This document shows, one piece after another, positions 22,815 through 32,929 of a stretch of DNA of 36,496 nt. Location of the stretch: NCBI RefSeq assembly GCF_003605735.1, contig NZ_QXTJ01000017.1:37540-74035 (forward strand), read 5' to 3'. Every line of letters begins with the position of its first letter. Position 1 is the stretch's first letter. The notes under the pieces were generated by a model that saw only the letters and a list, made by a program, of their open reading frames with translations, was not told the origin of the DNA and ran no database searches. The DNA comes from Pseudomonas sp. LS-2. GTDB lineage: Bacteria > Pseudomonadota > Gammaproteobacteria > Pseudomonadales > Pseudomonadaceae. A program made the translations under genes and the position numbers.

Positions 22815-24254
22815 ATGGCTAGTCCAATTACCCCGTCAACCGGTCTTGGATCGGGCCTGGCAATCGGGGACATCGTGACCGCGCTGGTCAACGCCGACAA
22901 ACTGGCGAAGCAGACGCAGATCACTACTCAGACCAAACTGGTCACCACCAAACTTTCCGGCATCGGCACGCTGCAATCGGCGATGTCCGCGTTTCAGACG
23001 CTGTTGAAGCCACCTACCGGCACCACCAGCAGCCTGAATTTCGCAGGTTATTCTGCCAAGTCTTCCGACGAGACCAAAGTCACCGTCAAGTCCGATAACA
23101 CCGCAGTGCCGGGTACTCACTCCGTCACCGTCAATGCATTGGCCACCAGTTCCAGCGTGGCAACGGCAGCGTTTGCCGACTCTACCAGTGCCATTCCGAG
23201 TGGTAGTAACCTGACCATCACTCAAAATGGCATTTCCAAAAGCTACACCATTGCGGCGGGCGCGACCCTTGCGTCGGTGGTCAAGCAGATCAACGCCGAC
23301 TCGAGCACGACCAACATCAGTGCCAACCTCATTACCGACGCCAACGGCACACGTATGGTGCTGGGCTCGTCGGTCACGGGTTTGAATTCCGATATCAGCA
23401 CCACCAGTGATATCGCAGGCTTCACGATCAATAGCGGTACCAAGCTTGACACCACATCGGCCAGTTCTGCGGGCTACATTGGCGAAAAACCCGTCAACGC
23501 CGACGTGACCGTAGACGGCTTCAATTTCATCAGTGCCAGCAACACCATCGACAAGAATCTGGGCGGTGTAGCGCTGACCCTTCAACCAGGTAGCAAGGGC
23601 TCGACGACCACCGTGACGGTCAGCACCAACACGGACGGCCTGAAAACCTCGCTTCAGGCGTTTATCGATTCCTACAACACGGTTGTCAGGGCGATCAGCT
23701 CGGTCACCAAGGCCACCATCAGCGACACGCCAGATAAGACTACCGGTGCCACGGTCACACCGGCCGCTTTGACCGGCGACTCCATGCCGCGCTCGATTCT
23801 GTCGGCCATGCGTAATGAGTTGGTGACCACCGGCGCGTCGGGAAATCTGACGGTGCTGTCTCAGTTGGGAATCTCGACCAGTCAGACCGACGGTACGCTG
23901 TCTCTGGACGGCACTAAATTCGACGCCGCGATGACCAAGGGCCTGGCGGGCGACGTGCAGCAGCTGTTCAGCGGTACCGGCGATGGCAGTAATGGTCTGA
24001 TCTCGCGCATGAACGCGGCGATCAGCCCGTACACCCAGACCGGCGGCATCTTTGATACACGAAAGAGCAGCCTGAACAAGCAGCAGAGCGATCTGACCGA
24101 TCAGCAAACGGCGCTAGACCTGCGTGTCACCACCATGACCGCAACGCTGACCGCCAAGTACAACGCGATGGACTTGCTGGTAGGGCAGTTGAAGGCGTCT
24201 GCGACGAGCATCACGTCCTTCTTCGACTCGCTGAACGCCCAGCAGAGCGGCTGA
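22815..24254 (+). CDS. fliD: Flagellar hook-associated protein 2, filament cap
   Basis: 479-aa FliD. The conserved N-terminal segment (TGLGSGLAIGDIVTALVNADK) and the C-terminal FliD_C coiled coil (about 410-479; KSSLNKQQSDLTDQQTALDLRV) flank a Thr/Ser-rich variable middle. The secreted cap pentamer folds incoming flagellin at the filament tip; in Pseudomonas it can also act as a mucin adhesin. GGAAGGAG lies just upstream of the ATG at 22815. A terminator at 24276 ends the unit. Confidence 0.96.
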   Translation: MASPITPSTGLGSGLAIGDIVTALVNADKLAKQTQITTQTKLVTTKLSGIGTLQSAMSAFQTLLKPPTGTTSSLNFAGYSAKSSDETKVTVKSDNTAVPGTHSVTVNALATSSSVATAAFADSTSAIPSGSNLTITQNGISKSYTIAAGATLASVVKQINADSSTTNISANLITDANGTRMVLGSSVTGLNSDISTTSDIAGFTINSGTKLDTTSASSAGYIGEKPVNADVTVDGFNFISASNTIDKNLGGVALTLQPGSKGSTTTVTVSTNTDGLKTSLQAFIDSYNTVVRAISSVTKATISDTPDKTTGATVTPAALTGDSMPRSILSAMRNELVTTGASGNLTVLSQLGISTSQTDGTLSLDGTKFDAAMTKGLAGDVQQLFSGTGDGSNGLISRMNAAISPYTQTGGIFDTRKSSLNKQQSDLTDQQTALDLRVTTMTATLTAKYNAMDLLVGQLKASATSITSFFDSLNAQQSG

Positions 24255-24275
24255 TGATCGACGCATGAACCACGA

Positions 24276-24299
24276 CCCGGCCAGAGTGCCGGGTTTTTG
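24276..24299 (+). terminator. Rho-independent terminator after fliD
   Basis: 7-bp perfect stem ACCCGGC (24276-24282) and GCCGGGT (24289-24295), 6-nt loop, then TTTT to 24299. Confidence 0.85.
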
Positions 24300-24310
24300 G
24301 CATCTGGCCT

Positions 24311-24337
24311 TAAAGTTTCTCAAAGCCGTGTCGATAC
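24311..24337 (+). promoter_or_regulatory. Possible FliA promoter for fliS and the fliT-like gene
   Basis: TAAA (24311-24314), 15 nt, GTCGATAC (24330-24337): exact spacing with two mismatches in the -10. It sits just after the fliD terminator and 39 nt before the fliS ATG, which supports a real promoter. Confidence 0.55.
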
Positions 24338-24375
24338 CCTGAATATAGAAACTTCGAGTTGTGCGAGGTAAGAGC

Positions 24376-24771
24376 ATGAACCGTATGGCAGCCCTTCGGC
24401 AGTATCAGAAGGTCAATTCACAAGCCCAGACCGCCGTGGCCACGCCGCACCGTCTGGTGCAGATGCTCATGGAAGCCGGCCTGGACCGTATCGCCCAGGC
24501 CAAGGGAGCCATCGAGCGCAAGGACACGCCGGCCAAAGGCGTTCTGATCGGCAAGGCCATCGAGATCGTCGGCGGTCTGCGTGAAGGTCTGGACATGGAG
24601 AAGCAGGCGCAGGCCCTGGCCCATGTCGACAATCTGTATGTCTACATGATGCAGCGTCTGGCCCAGGCCAATATCAAGTCCGATCTGAAGATCCTCGACG
24701 AGGTCAGCGGTCTGCTGACGACGGTGAAGGAAGGTTGGGACGCGATTGGCGATCAGCCACCGGCGTTGTAA
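24376..24771 (+). CDS. fliS: Flagellin export chaperone FliS
   Basis: 131-aa helical FliS. It binds the C-terminal disordered helix of flagellin and prevents premature polymerisation in the cytoplasm. The conserved N-terminus (ALRQYQKVNSQAQTAVATPH; LVQMLMEAGLDRI) is clear. ATG 24376 follows GAGGTAAG; ATG 24385 is an alternative start. With two flagellins in this genome FliS may serve both, whose C-terminal residues are nearly identical. Confidence 0.95.
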   Translation: MNRMAALRQYQKVNSQAQTAVATPHRLVQMLMEAGLDRIAQAKGAIERKDTPAKGVLIGKAIEIVGGLREGLDMEKQAQALAHVDNLYVYMMQRLAQANIKSDLKILDEVSGLLTTVKEGWDAIGDQPPAL

Positions 24772-24782
24772 AGGAGATCACC

Positions 24783-25079
24783 ATGAGTGCTGCACTCAAG
24801 CGAATCGAAGAAACCCGCGAGGCCTTGGTCGGTGCGCTCGCCGAGCGTGACTGGGAGGCAATTGGCAAGCTCGATCTGGCATGCCGTGCCTGTGTCGATG
24901 AAGTCATGCGCGAGGCGAACGATGATGAGCCTGATCTACGCAGCAATCTGGAAGAGTTGTTGGGCGTGTATAGGCAGATGATAGACATCGCCGTGGGGGA
25001 GCGTCAGGCAATTGTCGATGAAATGTCGCAGATCCAACGAGCGAAAAGCGCCGCAAAGGTTTACCATCTGTTTGGTTGA
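24783..25079 (+). CDS. FliT-like flagellar chaperone
   Basis: 98-aa all-helical small protein (ALKRIEETREALVGALAERDW; SNLEELLGVYRQMIDIAVGE). It lies 11 nt after fliS with a strong AAAGGAG ribosome binding site, in the place of the P. aeruginosa gene between fliS and fleQ. By position and size it is the FliT-type chaperone, normally for FliD. Sequence similarity across this family is low, so the assignment rests mainly on context. An upstream reading from 24735 overlaps fliS and is rejected. Confidence 0.78.
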   Translation: MSAALKRIEETREALVGALAERDWEAIGKLDLACRACVDEVMREANDDEPDLRSNLEELLGVYRQMIDIAVGERQAIVDEMSQIQRAKSAAKVYHLFG

Positions 25080-25143
25080 CGCTTGGTTGATCAAAAAAGT
25101 TTGTGCGCCATAAAATTGACTGTGTACGGTTTTTTGACTTAAC

Positions 25144-25158
25144 TAGTGATGTTCACTA
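25144..25158. promoter_or_regulatory. Palindrome in the fleQ promoter region
   Basis: TAGTGA (25144-25149), TGT, TCACTA (25153-25158): a perfect 6-bp inverted repeat about 90 nt before fleQ. TTGACT at 25117 and 25135 may be -35 elements, but the -10 matches are poor. The GTGA/TCAC halves recall Vfr/CRP sites, yet the spacer is 3 rather than 6, so the binding protein is unknown. Confidence 0.35.
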
Positions 25159-25248
25159 ATTTCTGGTTGATGTAGCGTCCTGCGGACAGTACAAATGCCA
25201 AGCTTGCCCCTGAATGGGCATCGAGTTGACTAGGGAAGTTGCTATTGC

Positions 25249-26724
<1,476 letters not shown>

Positions 26725-26748
26725 CACTGGTTTGACGCGTCAAAAATA

Positions 26749-26776
26749 AACCGCTGATTTTTCAGCGGTTTTTTTT
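26749..26776 (+). terminator. Rho-independent terminator after fleQ
   Basis: Stem AACCGCTGA (26749-26757) with the exactly complementary TCAGCGGTT (26762-26770), a 4-T loop, and a T run to 26776. It separates fleQ from fleSR. Confidence 0.9.
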
Positions 26777-26792
26777 CGGCACGGGGATTGCT
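26777..26792 (+). promoter_or_regulatory. Sigma-54 promoter of fleSR
   Basis: CGGCACGGGGATTGCT: GG (26778-26779), 10 nt, GC (26790-26791), with GGCACG and TTGCT both matching the TGGCACG-N4-TTGCW consensus. fleSR is a known FleQ/sigma-54 target. The predicted start site near 26803 rules out any start codon at 26788 and supports ATG 26848 for fleS. Confidence 0.88.
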
Positions 26793-26847
26793 ACGTCTCT
26801 TGCAACACATACCGTTTACTGACGGTTCGCCACGCGAGAGATCAACT

Positions 26848-28086
26848 ATGCCCCAGGCCGCTCAGATGTCTTCCGAACCTGCTTTACCCGGTTCGCAAGT
26901 GCAGCCGTCCCCGGAGATGGAAAGCCGACAAGGACTGGAACAGGCGTTTGCCCTGTTCAATCAGATGTCGACGCAACTGACCGATTCCTACAGCCTGCTG
27001 GAAGCCCGCGTCACCGAACTCAAGGGCGAACTGGCGGTGGTCAGTGCCCAGCGGATGCAGGAGCTGGCCGAGAAAGAACGTCTGGCCAACCGCCTGCAGA
27101 ACCTGCTCGACCTGTTGCCCGGCGGCGTGATCGTCATCGACGCGCACGGCATGGTTCGCGAAGCCAATCCGGCGGCGCTCGACCTGTTGGGCGAGCCGCT
27201 CATCGGCATGCTCTGGCGCCATGTCATCGCCCGCTGTTTTGCGCCGCGAGAGGATGACGGCCATGAAATCTCATTGAAGGACGGGCGTCGCCTGTCGATT
27301 GCCACCCGTTCACTGGACGCTGAGCCTGGGCAACTGGTGCTGCTCAACGACCTGACTGAAACCCGTCACCTGCAGAGCCAGCTGGCGCGCCACGAGCGTC
27401 TGTCGTCGCTGGGTCGTATGGTGGCGTCGCTGGCGCATCAGATCCGCACGCCGTTGTCCGCCGCGATGATCTACGCCAGTCATTTGACTGAGCAGGCGTT
27501 GAACGTCGAAACCCAGCAGCGTTTTGCCGGGCGTTTGAAGGAACGCCTGCATGAACTGGAGCATCAGGTGCGCGATATGCTGGTGTTTGCCCGCGGCGAA
27601 TTGCCGCTGACCGACCGGCTCAGTCCGAACGCGCTGGTCGCGGCGCTGGAGTCTGCAGCTCAGACCCATGTCCGCGGTGCGGCGGTGCGTTGGCAGTGTG
27701 ATGGCATCGATGGCGAATTGCTGTGCAGCCGCGACACGCTGGTGGGCGCGCTGCTCAACCTGATCGAGAACGCAGTGCAGGCCAGTGCAGGGCGTTCGCG
27801 CATCAAGGTTCATGCATACAGCCGTGGCAACACCTTGCGATTGTGCATCAGTGACAATGGCAGTGGCATCGACGCCTCTGCCTTGGCACGGATCGGCGAG
27901 CCGTTCTTCACCACCAAAACCACGGGAACCGGTCTGGGGTTGGCGGTGGTCACCGCCGTTGCTCGCGCTCATCAGGGGCAGGTGCAATTCCGTTCGCGTC
28001 CGGGGCGCGGCACCTGTGCCATCGTTTCCTTGCCGCTCATTCCGCGCGTCGGTGCAGTGGCCAGTGCAGTGGACGATTACTCATGA
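26848..28086 (+). CDS. fleS: Flagellar sensor histidine kinase FleS
   Basis: 412-aa cytoplasmic kinase (no membrane segments). Order: N-terminal coiled coil (about 30-80), PAS domain (about 85-170; LLDLLPGGVIVIDAHGMVREAN), HisKA with His197 in ASLAHQIRTPLSAAM, and HATPase_c with the N box (LIENAVQAS), G1 (DNGSGID) and G2 (GTGLGLAVV). It phosphorylates FleR to turn on late basal-body and hook genes. The ATG at 26848 lies downstream of the sigma-54 start site. The stop overlaps the fleR start (ATGA). Confidence 0.95.
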   Translation: MPQAAQMSSEPALPGSQVQPSPEMESRQGLEQAFALFNQMSTQLTDSYSLLEARVTELKGELAVVSAQRMQELAEKERLANRLQNLLDLLPGGVIVIDAHGMVREANPAALDLLGEPLIGMLWRHVIARCFAPREDDGHEISLKDGRRLSIATRSLDAEPGQLVLLNDLTETRHLQSQLARHERLSSLGRMVASLAHQIRTPLSAAMIYASHLTEQALNVETQQRFAGRLKERLHELEHQVRDMLVFARGELPLTDRLSPNALVAALESAAQTHVRGAAVRWQCDGIDGELLCSRDTLVGALLNLIENAVQASAGRSRIKVHAYSRGNTLRLCISDNGSGIDASALARIGEPFFTTKTTGTGLGLAVVTAVARAHQGQVQFRSRPGRGTCAIVSLPLIPRVGAVASAVDDYS

Positions 28087-29510
28087 CGATCAAGGTATTG
28101 CTGGTCGAAGACGATCCTTCACTGCGAGAAGCGCTGGGCGAAACCCTGGAGTTGGCGGGGCACGCTTACCATGCCGTCGGATCTGCTGAAGAGGCGCTTA
28201 TGGCGGCGGCGCAAGCCTCGTTCAGTCTGGTGGTCAGTGACGTCAATATGCCGGGCATGGACGGGCACCAGTTGCTCAGTCAATTGCGCAGCCGCTATCC
28301 GCAGTTGCCGGTGCTGTTGATGACGGCCCATGGCGCGGTTGATCGCGCCGTCGAGGCGATGCGTCAAGGCGCCGCCGATTATCTGGTCAAGCCGTTCGAG
28401 CCCAAGGCGCTGTTGTGCCTGGTAGCGCGTCATGCGTTGGGGCGTCTGGGGCCGGCCGATGGCGAAGGGCCTATTGCGGTCGAGCCTGCCAGCGTGCAAC
28501 TGCTGAATCTGGCCAGTCGCGTGGCAAAAAGCGATTCCACTGTGCTCATTTCGGGTGAGTCGGGGACGGGCAAGGAAGTGCTGGCGCGCTTCATTCACCA
28601 GCAGTCGCCCCGCGCCGGAAAACCGTTCATTGCCATCAACTGCGCAGCGATCCCGGACAACATGCTCGAGGCCACGTTGTTCGGTCACGAGAAGGGTTCG
28701 TTTACCGGTGCCATTGCAGCGCAGCCGGGCAAGTTCGAACAGGCCGACGGCGGCACCATCTTGCTCGACGAAATCTCCGAAATGCCGATGGGTCTGCAAG
28801 CCAAGTTGCTGCGGGTGCTGCAGGAACGCGAGGTGGAGCGGGTCGGTGCGCGCAAGCCTATTGAACTGGACATCCGCGTGCTCGCCACCACCAACCGCGA
28901 TCTGGCGGGCGAAGTGGCGGCGGGGCGTTTCCGTGAAGACCTGTTCTACCGGCTGTCGGTGTTCCCGCTGGCCTGGCAATCGTTGCGTCAGCGCCCCGCC
29001 GACATTCTGCCGTTGGCCGAGCGTCTGCTGGCCAAACACGTCAATAAAATGAAGCACGCGCCGGTGCGGCTCTCGGCCGAAGCGCAGAAGTGTCTGGTCG
29101 GCTACAGCTGGCCGGGCAATGTGCGCGAGCTCGACAACGCCGTGCAGCGCGCGCTGATTCTGCAGCAGGGCGGGGTGATACAGGCCGAGGATTTCTGCCT
29201 GGCTGGCCCGATCACCTTCGCTTCGGTATCGACCGCTGCACCGGTCCTACAGGTTTCGCCTGTATTGCCGACAACCTCCAGCGCCACGGATTCGTCAGCG
29301 GAGGGCGGCAGTGGCGAACTGGCCGGGGCATTGGGCGAAGACCTGCGCCGTCGCGAGTTCCAGATGATCATCGACACCCTGCGCGCCGAGCGAGGCCGTC
29401 GCAAGGAAGCCGCCGAACGCCTGGGTATCAGCCCGCGTACGTTGCGCTACAAACTGGCCCAGATGCGTGACGCCGGGATGGACGTCGAAGGGTATCTGTT
29501 CGCGTCCTGA
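28083..29510 (+). CDS. fleR: Sigma-54-dependent response regulator FleR
   Basis: 475-aa partner of FleS. Receiver domain with Asp53 ([12 protein letters not shown]), acidic pocket at 9-11 and the conserved Lys in YLVKPF. AAA+ domain with Walker A GESGTGKE (158-165) and GSFTGA (205-210) where GAFTGA is usual. A low-complexity Ser/Thr/Pro linker (about 380-415) precedes a Fis-type HTH ([22 protein letters not shown]). It activates class III flagellar genes at sigma-54 promoters. It starts within the fleS stop (ATGA). Confidence 0.95.
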   Translation: MTIKVLLVEDDPSLREALGETLELAGHAYHAVGSAEEALMAAAQASFSLVVSDVNMPGMDGHQLLSQLRSRYPQLPVLLMTAHGAVDRAVEAMRQGAADYLVKPFEPKALLCLVARHALGRLGPADGEGPIAVEPASVQLLNLASRVAKSDSTVLISGESGTGKEVLARFIHQQSPRAGKPFIAINCAAIPDNMLEATLFGHEKGSFTGAIAAQPGKFEQADGGTILLDEISEMPMGLQAKLLRVLQEREVERVGARKPIELDIRVLATTNRDLAGEVAAGRFREDLFYRLSVFPLAWQSLRQRPADILPLAERLLAKHVNKMKHAPVRLSAEAQKCLVGYSWPGNVRELDNAVQRALILQQGGVIQAEDFCLAGPITFASVSTAAPVLQVSPVLPTTSSATDSSAEGGSGELAGALGEDLRRREFQMIIDTLRAERGRRKEAAERLGISPRTLRYKLAQMRDAGMDVEGYLFAS

Positions 29511-29551
29511 TACGAGCGCGAGGCGCGTGCCCGCGACCAATCACCGCATCT

Positions 29552-29617
29552 GTAGCAGTACGGCTTGCCGGCGTTGGCCTCATTTAGAGCGCTACCGCCG
29601 GCAAGCCGTGCTGCTAC
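29552..29617. repeat. REPIN-like inverted repeat between fleR and fliE
   Basis: Two 22-nt arms (29552-29573 and 29596-29617) are complementary with a single mismatch, around a 22-nt loop. The arms contain CGGCTTGCCGGCG, typical of Pseudomonas REP sequences. It may stabilise the 3' end of the fleSR mRNA or stop transcription. The nearby bases 29618-29700 hold nothing recognisable. Confidence 0.85.
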
Positions 29618-29702
29618 GGATCTTCATCACCCTCTGAAAAAACCCGTTCTGTAACCACCCCGAGTACTTTCATGAAAAGCTGGCACTGTGCCGTCACTGG
29701 TC

Positions 29703-29718
29703 TGGCATCGTTGTTGCT
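29703..29718 (+). promoter_or_regulatory. Sigma-54 promoter of the fliE operon
   Basis: TGGCATCGTTGTTGCT: GG (29704-29705), 10 nt, GC (29716-29717). The -12 half (TTGCT) is perfect; the -24 half matches TGGCA. It lies about 60 nt before fliE, a known FleQ-dependent operon. Confidence 0.85.
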
Positions 29719-29779
29719 ACTACATGGGTAACCGCTGAATCCGTGTCAAAAATTTGCGACCCCTTTGAGAGAGAAGTCC

Positions 29780-30109
29780 ATGAGCCAAGGTGTTGAATTT
29801 AATCGGTTGATGTTGGACATGCGCTCCATGCAGATGGACGCCATGGCCAAGCCGAAAGCTATCGAAGCGCCGGAGCAGGCAGGTGCCACCCGTTTTTCCG
29901 ACATGCTCGGTATGGCCGTGAACAAGGTCAACGACACCCAGCAGGCGTCCAATCAACTGGCCTCGGCCTTCGAGATGGGCAAGAGCGGCGTGGATCTCAC
30001 CGACGTGATGATTTCCTCGCAGAAAGCCAGCGTTTCGTTTCAAGCGCTGACCCAGGTACGCAACAAGCTGGTTCAGGCGTACCAAGACATCATGCAAATG
30101 CCGGTTTGA
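29780..30109 (+). CDS. fliE: Flagellar hook-basal body protein FliE
   Basis: 109 aa, joins the MS ring to the proximal rod and is the first exported rod subunit. The C-terminal conserved segment ([20 protein letters not shown] and the following [15 protein letters not shown]) is typical. The ATG at 29780 follows GAGAGAAG. An in-frame start at 29765 is less well placed. fliF begins 14 nt after the stop. Confidence 0.95.
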   Translation: MSQGVEFNRLMLDMRSMQMDAMAKPKAIEAPEQAGATRFSDMLGMAVNKVNDTQQASNQLASAFEMGKSGVDLTDVMISSQKASVSFQALTQVRNKLVQAYQDIMQMPV

Positions 30110-30123
30110 GGACGATTTAAGTC

Positions 30124-31902
30124 ATGGCTGAAGCCGTCGCCGATAACGTACCCGCCAAAACGGGTGCGACAGGAAACAAACCGCCAATGTTCGGTTTGGC
30201 GTTCCTGCAAAATCTGTCCGAGATGACCATGCTGCGTCAGGTCGGCCTCATGGTCGGTCTGGCTGCCAGCGTGGCGATTGGTTTTGCCGTCGTGCTTTGG
30301 TCGCAGCAGCCGGACTACAAGCCGCTGTATGGCAGCCTGTCGGGCATGGACACCAAGCAGGTGATGGATACCTTGGCGCAGGCCGACATTCCTTACACCA
30401 TCGAACCGAATTCCGGTGCCTTGCTCGTCAAGTCCGAGGACCTGTCCCGTGCGCGCATCAAACTGGCCGGTGCCGGTATCGCGCAGACCGATGGCAACGT
30501 CGGCTTCGAGATTCTCGACAAGGACCAGGGCCTGGGCACCAGCCAGTTCATGGAGGCCACTCGTTATCGTCGTGGTCTGGAAGGCGAACTGGCGCGCACC
30601 ATTTCCAGCCTGAACAACATCAAGGCCGCTCGCGTGCACCTGGCGATTCCGAAGAGTTCGGTGTTCGTCCGTGACGATCGCAAGCCCACCGCTTCGGTGC
30701 TGGTGGAGCTGTACGCCGGTCGCAGTCTGGAGCCGGGCCAGGTGATGGCAATCGTCAATCTTGTGGCGACCAGCGTGCCTGAACTGACCAAATCCCAAGT
30801 CACCGTCGTTGACCAGAAAGGCAACCTGCTGACCGATCAGTCGGAGAATTCCGAGCTGACCATGGCCGGCAAGCAGTTCGATTACACCCGTCGCATGGAA
30901 GGCATGCTGACTCAGCGTGTGCAGAACATTCTGCAACCCGTGCTGGGCAATGACCGCTACAAGGCTGAAGTCTCGGCCGACGTGGATTTCAGCGCAGTGG
31001 AATCCACTGCTGAAAGCTTCAACCCTGACCAGCCTGCCTTGCGCAGCGAGCAGTCGGTCACCGAACAACGTTCCAGCAGCAGCGGCCCGCAAGGCGTCCC
31101 TGGCGCGCTGAGCAACCAGCCACCAGGCCCGGCCACTGCACCGCAGAACGCCGCCGCCGGTGCTGCCGGTGCGACGGGCCCGATTGCTCCAGGCCAACCG
31201 CTGCTGGACGCCAACGGTCAGCAGATCATGGACCCGGCCACCGGTCAGCCAATGCTGGCGCCGTACCCGTCGGACAAGCGTAACCAGTCGACCAAGAACT
31301 TCGAGCTGGACCGTTCCATCAGCCACACCAAGCAACAGCAGGGCAAGATCAATCGCCTGTCGGTTGCGGTGGTGGTGGACGATCAGGTCAAGGTCAACCC
31401 GGCGAACGGTGAAACCACCATGGTGCCGTGGACCGCCGATCAACTGGCGCGCTTCACCCGTCTGGTGCAGGACGCGGTGGGCTTCGATGCGAGCCGTGGC
31501 GACAGCGTCAGCGTGATCAACGTGCCGTTCTCGACCGACCGTGGCGAAGTGATTCCGGACATCCCGTTCTACTCGCAGCCATGGTTCTGGGACATCGTGA
31601 AACAGGCGATGGGCGTGATCTTCATCTTGGTGCTGGTATTCGGCGTACTGCGTCCGGTGCTGAACAACATCACCAATCCGAAGAGCAAACTGGCTGACGG
31701 CGACGTCGAGCTGGGCGGCATGGTCGGGCTGGACGGTGAACTGGCGAACGACCGCGTGAGTCTGGGCGGTCCGCAAAGTATTCTGCTGCCAAGCCCGAGC
31801 GAGGGTTATGACGCGCAGCTCAACGCAATCAAGAGCCTGGTGGCTGAAGACCCGGCTCGTGTGGCTCAGGTCGTAAAAGAGTGGATCAACACAGATGAGT
31901 GA
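30124..31902 (+). CDS. fliF: Flagellar MS-ring protein FliF
   Basis: 592-aa inner-membrane ring subunit. Transmembrane helix 1 at about 39-59 (VGLMVGLAASVAIGFAVVLW) and helix 2 at about 490-512 (VIFILVLVFGVLRPVL) flank the periplasmic YscJ/FliF ring domains. A Pro/Gly/Ala-rich disordered loop lies at about 310-385. The cytoplasmic C-terminus (AEDPARVAQVVKEWINTDE) binds FliG. The stop overlaps fliG by 8 nt. Confidence 0.97.
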   Translation: MAEAVADNVPAKTGATGNKPPMFGLAFLQNLSEMTMLRQVGLMVGLAASVAIGFAVVLWSQQPDYKPLYGSLSGMDTKQVMDTLAQADIPYTIEPNSGALLVKSEDLSRARIKLAGAGIAQTDGNVGFEILDKDQGLGTSQFMEATRYRRGLEGELARTISSLNNIKAARVHLAIPKSSVFVRDDRKPTASVLVELYAGRSLEPGQVMAIVNLVATSVPELTKSQVTVVDQKGNLLTDQSENSELTMAGKQFDYTRRMEGMLTQRVQNILQPVLGNDRYKAEVSADVDFSAVESTAESFNPDQPALRSEQSVTEQRSSSSGPQGVPGALSNQPPGPATAPQNAAAGAAGATGPIAPGQPLLDANGQQIMDPATGQPMLAPYPSDKRNQSTKNFELDRSISHTKQQQGKINRLSVAVVVDDQVKVNPANGETTMVPWTADQLARFTRLVQDAVGFDASRGDSVSVINVPFSTDRGEVIPDIPFYSQPWFWDIVKQAMGVIFILVLVFGVLRPVLNNITNPKSKLADGDVELGGMVGLDGELANDRVSLGGPQSILLPSPSEGYDAQLNAIKSLVAEDPARVAQVVKEWINTDE

Positions 31903-32914
31903 TAGTCGTGCTGCTGCGGTCAAAATGAGCCGCGTTGATAAGGCTGCGATCCTGCTGCTCACCCTGGGTGAGACCGATGCTGCGCAGGTGTTGCGTCACA
32001 TGGGCCCCAAAGAGGTTCAGCGTGTCGGCGTTGCCATGGCGCAGATGCGCAATGTGCACCGCGAGCAGGTCGAGCAGGTGATGAGCGAGTTCGTCGACGT
32101 CATCGGCGATCAGACCGGCGTGGGCATCGGCTCTGACGGCTACATTCGCAAGATGCTCACTCAGGCATTGGGCGAAGACAAGGCCAACGGCCTTATCGAT
32201 CGGATTCTGCTGGGTGGTAACACCAGTGGTCTGGACAGCCTCAAGTGGATGGAACCGCGGGCCGTGGCCGACGTCATTCGCTACGAGCACCCGCAGATCC
32301 AGGCCATCGTCGTCGCCTATCTCGACGCCGACCAGGCCGGTGAAGTGCTGAGCCATTTCGACCACAAGGTGCGTCTGGACATCATTCTGCGCGTCTCCTC
32401 GCTGAACACCGTGCAGCCTGCGGCGCTGAAAGAACTGAACCAGATCCTCGAGAAGCAGTTCTCGGGCAACGCCAACACGTCGCGTACCACCCTGGGCGGT
32501 ATCAAGCGTGCGGCGGATATCATGAACTTCCTCGACAGTTCGATCGAAGGTCAGCTCATGGATTCGATCCGCGAAGTGGACGAAGACCTGTCGACGCAGA
32601 TCGAAGACCTGATGTTCGTCTTCAACAATCTGTCCGACGTCGACGACCGTGGCATTCAGGCCTTGCTGCGCGAAGTCTCCTCCGATGTGCTGGTCCTGGC
32701 ATTGAAGGGTTCGGACGACGCGATCAAGGAAAAGATTTTCAAGAACATGTCCAAGCGTGCCGCCGAGCTGCTGCGCGACGACCTGGAGGCCAAAGGCCCG
32801 GTTCGCGTCAGCGACGTGGAAGCTGCACAGAAAGAGATCCTCACCATTGCGCGTCGTATGGCGGAGGCCGGGGAGATCGTTCTCGGCGGCAAAGGTGGCG
32901 AGGAAATGATTTAA
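31895..32914 (+). CDS. fliG: Flagellar motor switch protein FliG
   Basis: 339-aa switch and torque protein. N-terminal FliF-binding domain (AAILLLTLGETDAAQVLRHM), middle domain, and C-terminal torque domain with the charged set in LRDDLEAKGPVRVSDVE, which contacts the stator. It starts inside the last codons of fliF, so stoichiometric coupled synthesis is likely. fliH begins 15 nt after the stop. Confidence 0.97.
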   Translation: MSDSRAAAVKMSRVDKAAILLLTLGETDAAQVLRHMGPKEVQRVGVAMAQMRNVHREQVEQVMSEFVDVIGDQTGVGIGSDGYIRKMLTQALGEDKANGLIDRILLGGNTSGLDSLKWMEPRAVADVIRYEHPQIQAIVVAYLDADQAGEVLSHFDHKVRLDIILRVSSLNTVQPAALKELNQILEKQFSGNANTSRTTLGGIKRAADIMNFLDSSIEGQLMDSIREVDEDLSTQIEDLMFVFNNLSDVDDRGIQALLREVSSDVLVLALKGSDDAIKEKIFKNMSKRAAELLRDDLEAKGPVRVSDVEAAQKEILTIARRMAEAGEIVLGGKGGEEMI

Positions 32915-32929
32915 CAACAGGTGCAGTCG

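Noticed and set aside
26788..26847. Upstream start for fleS adding 20 residues
   Set aside because: The start codon falls inside the sigma-54 promoter, before the predicted transcription start.
29552..29617. Small RNA gene at the hairpin after fleR
   Set aside because: The structure is a standard REP pair; no promoter or T-run terminator marks a separate transcript.
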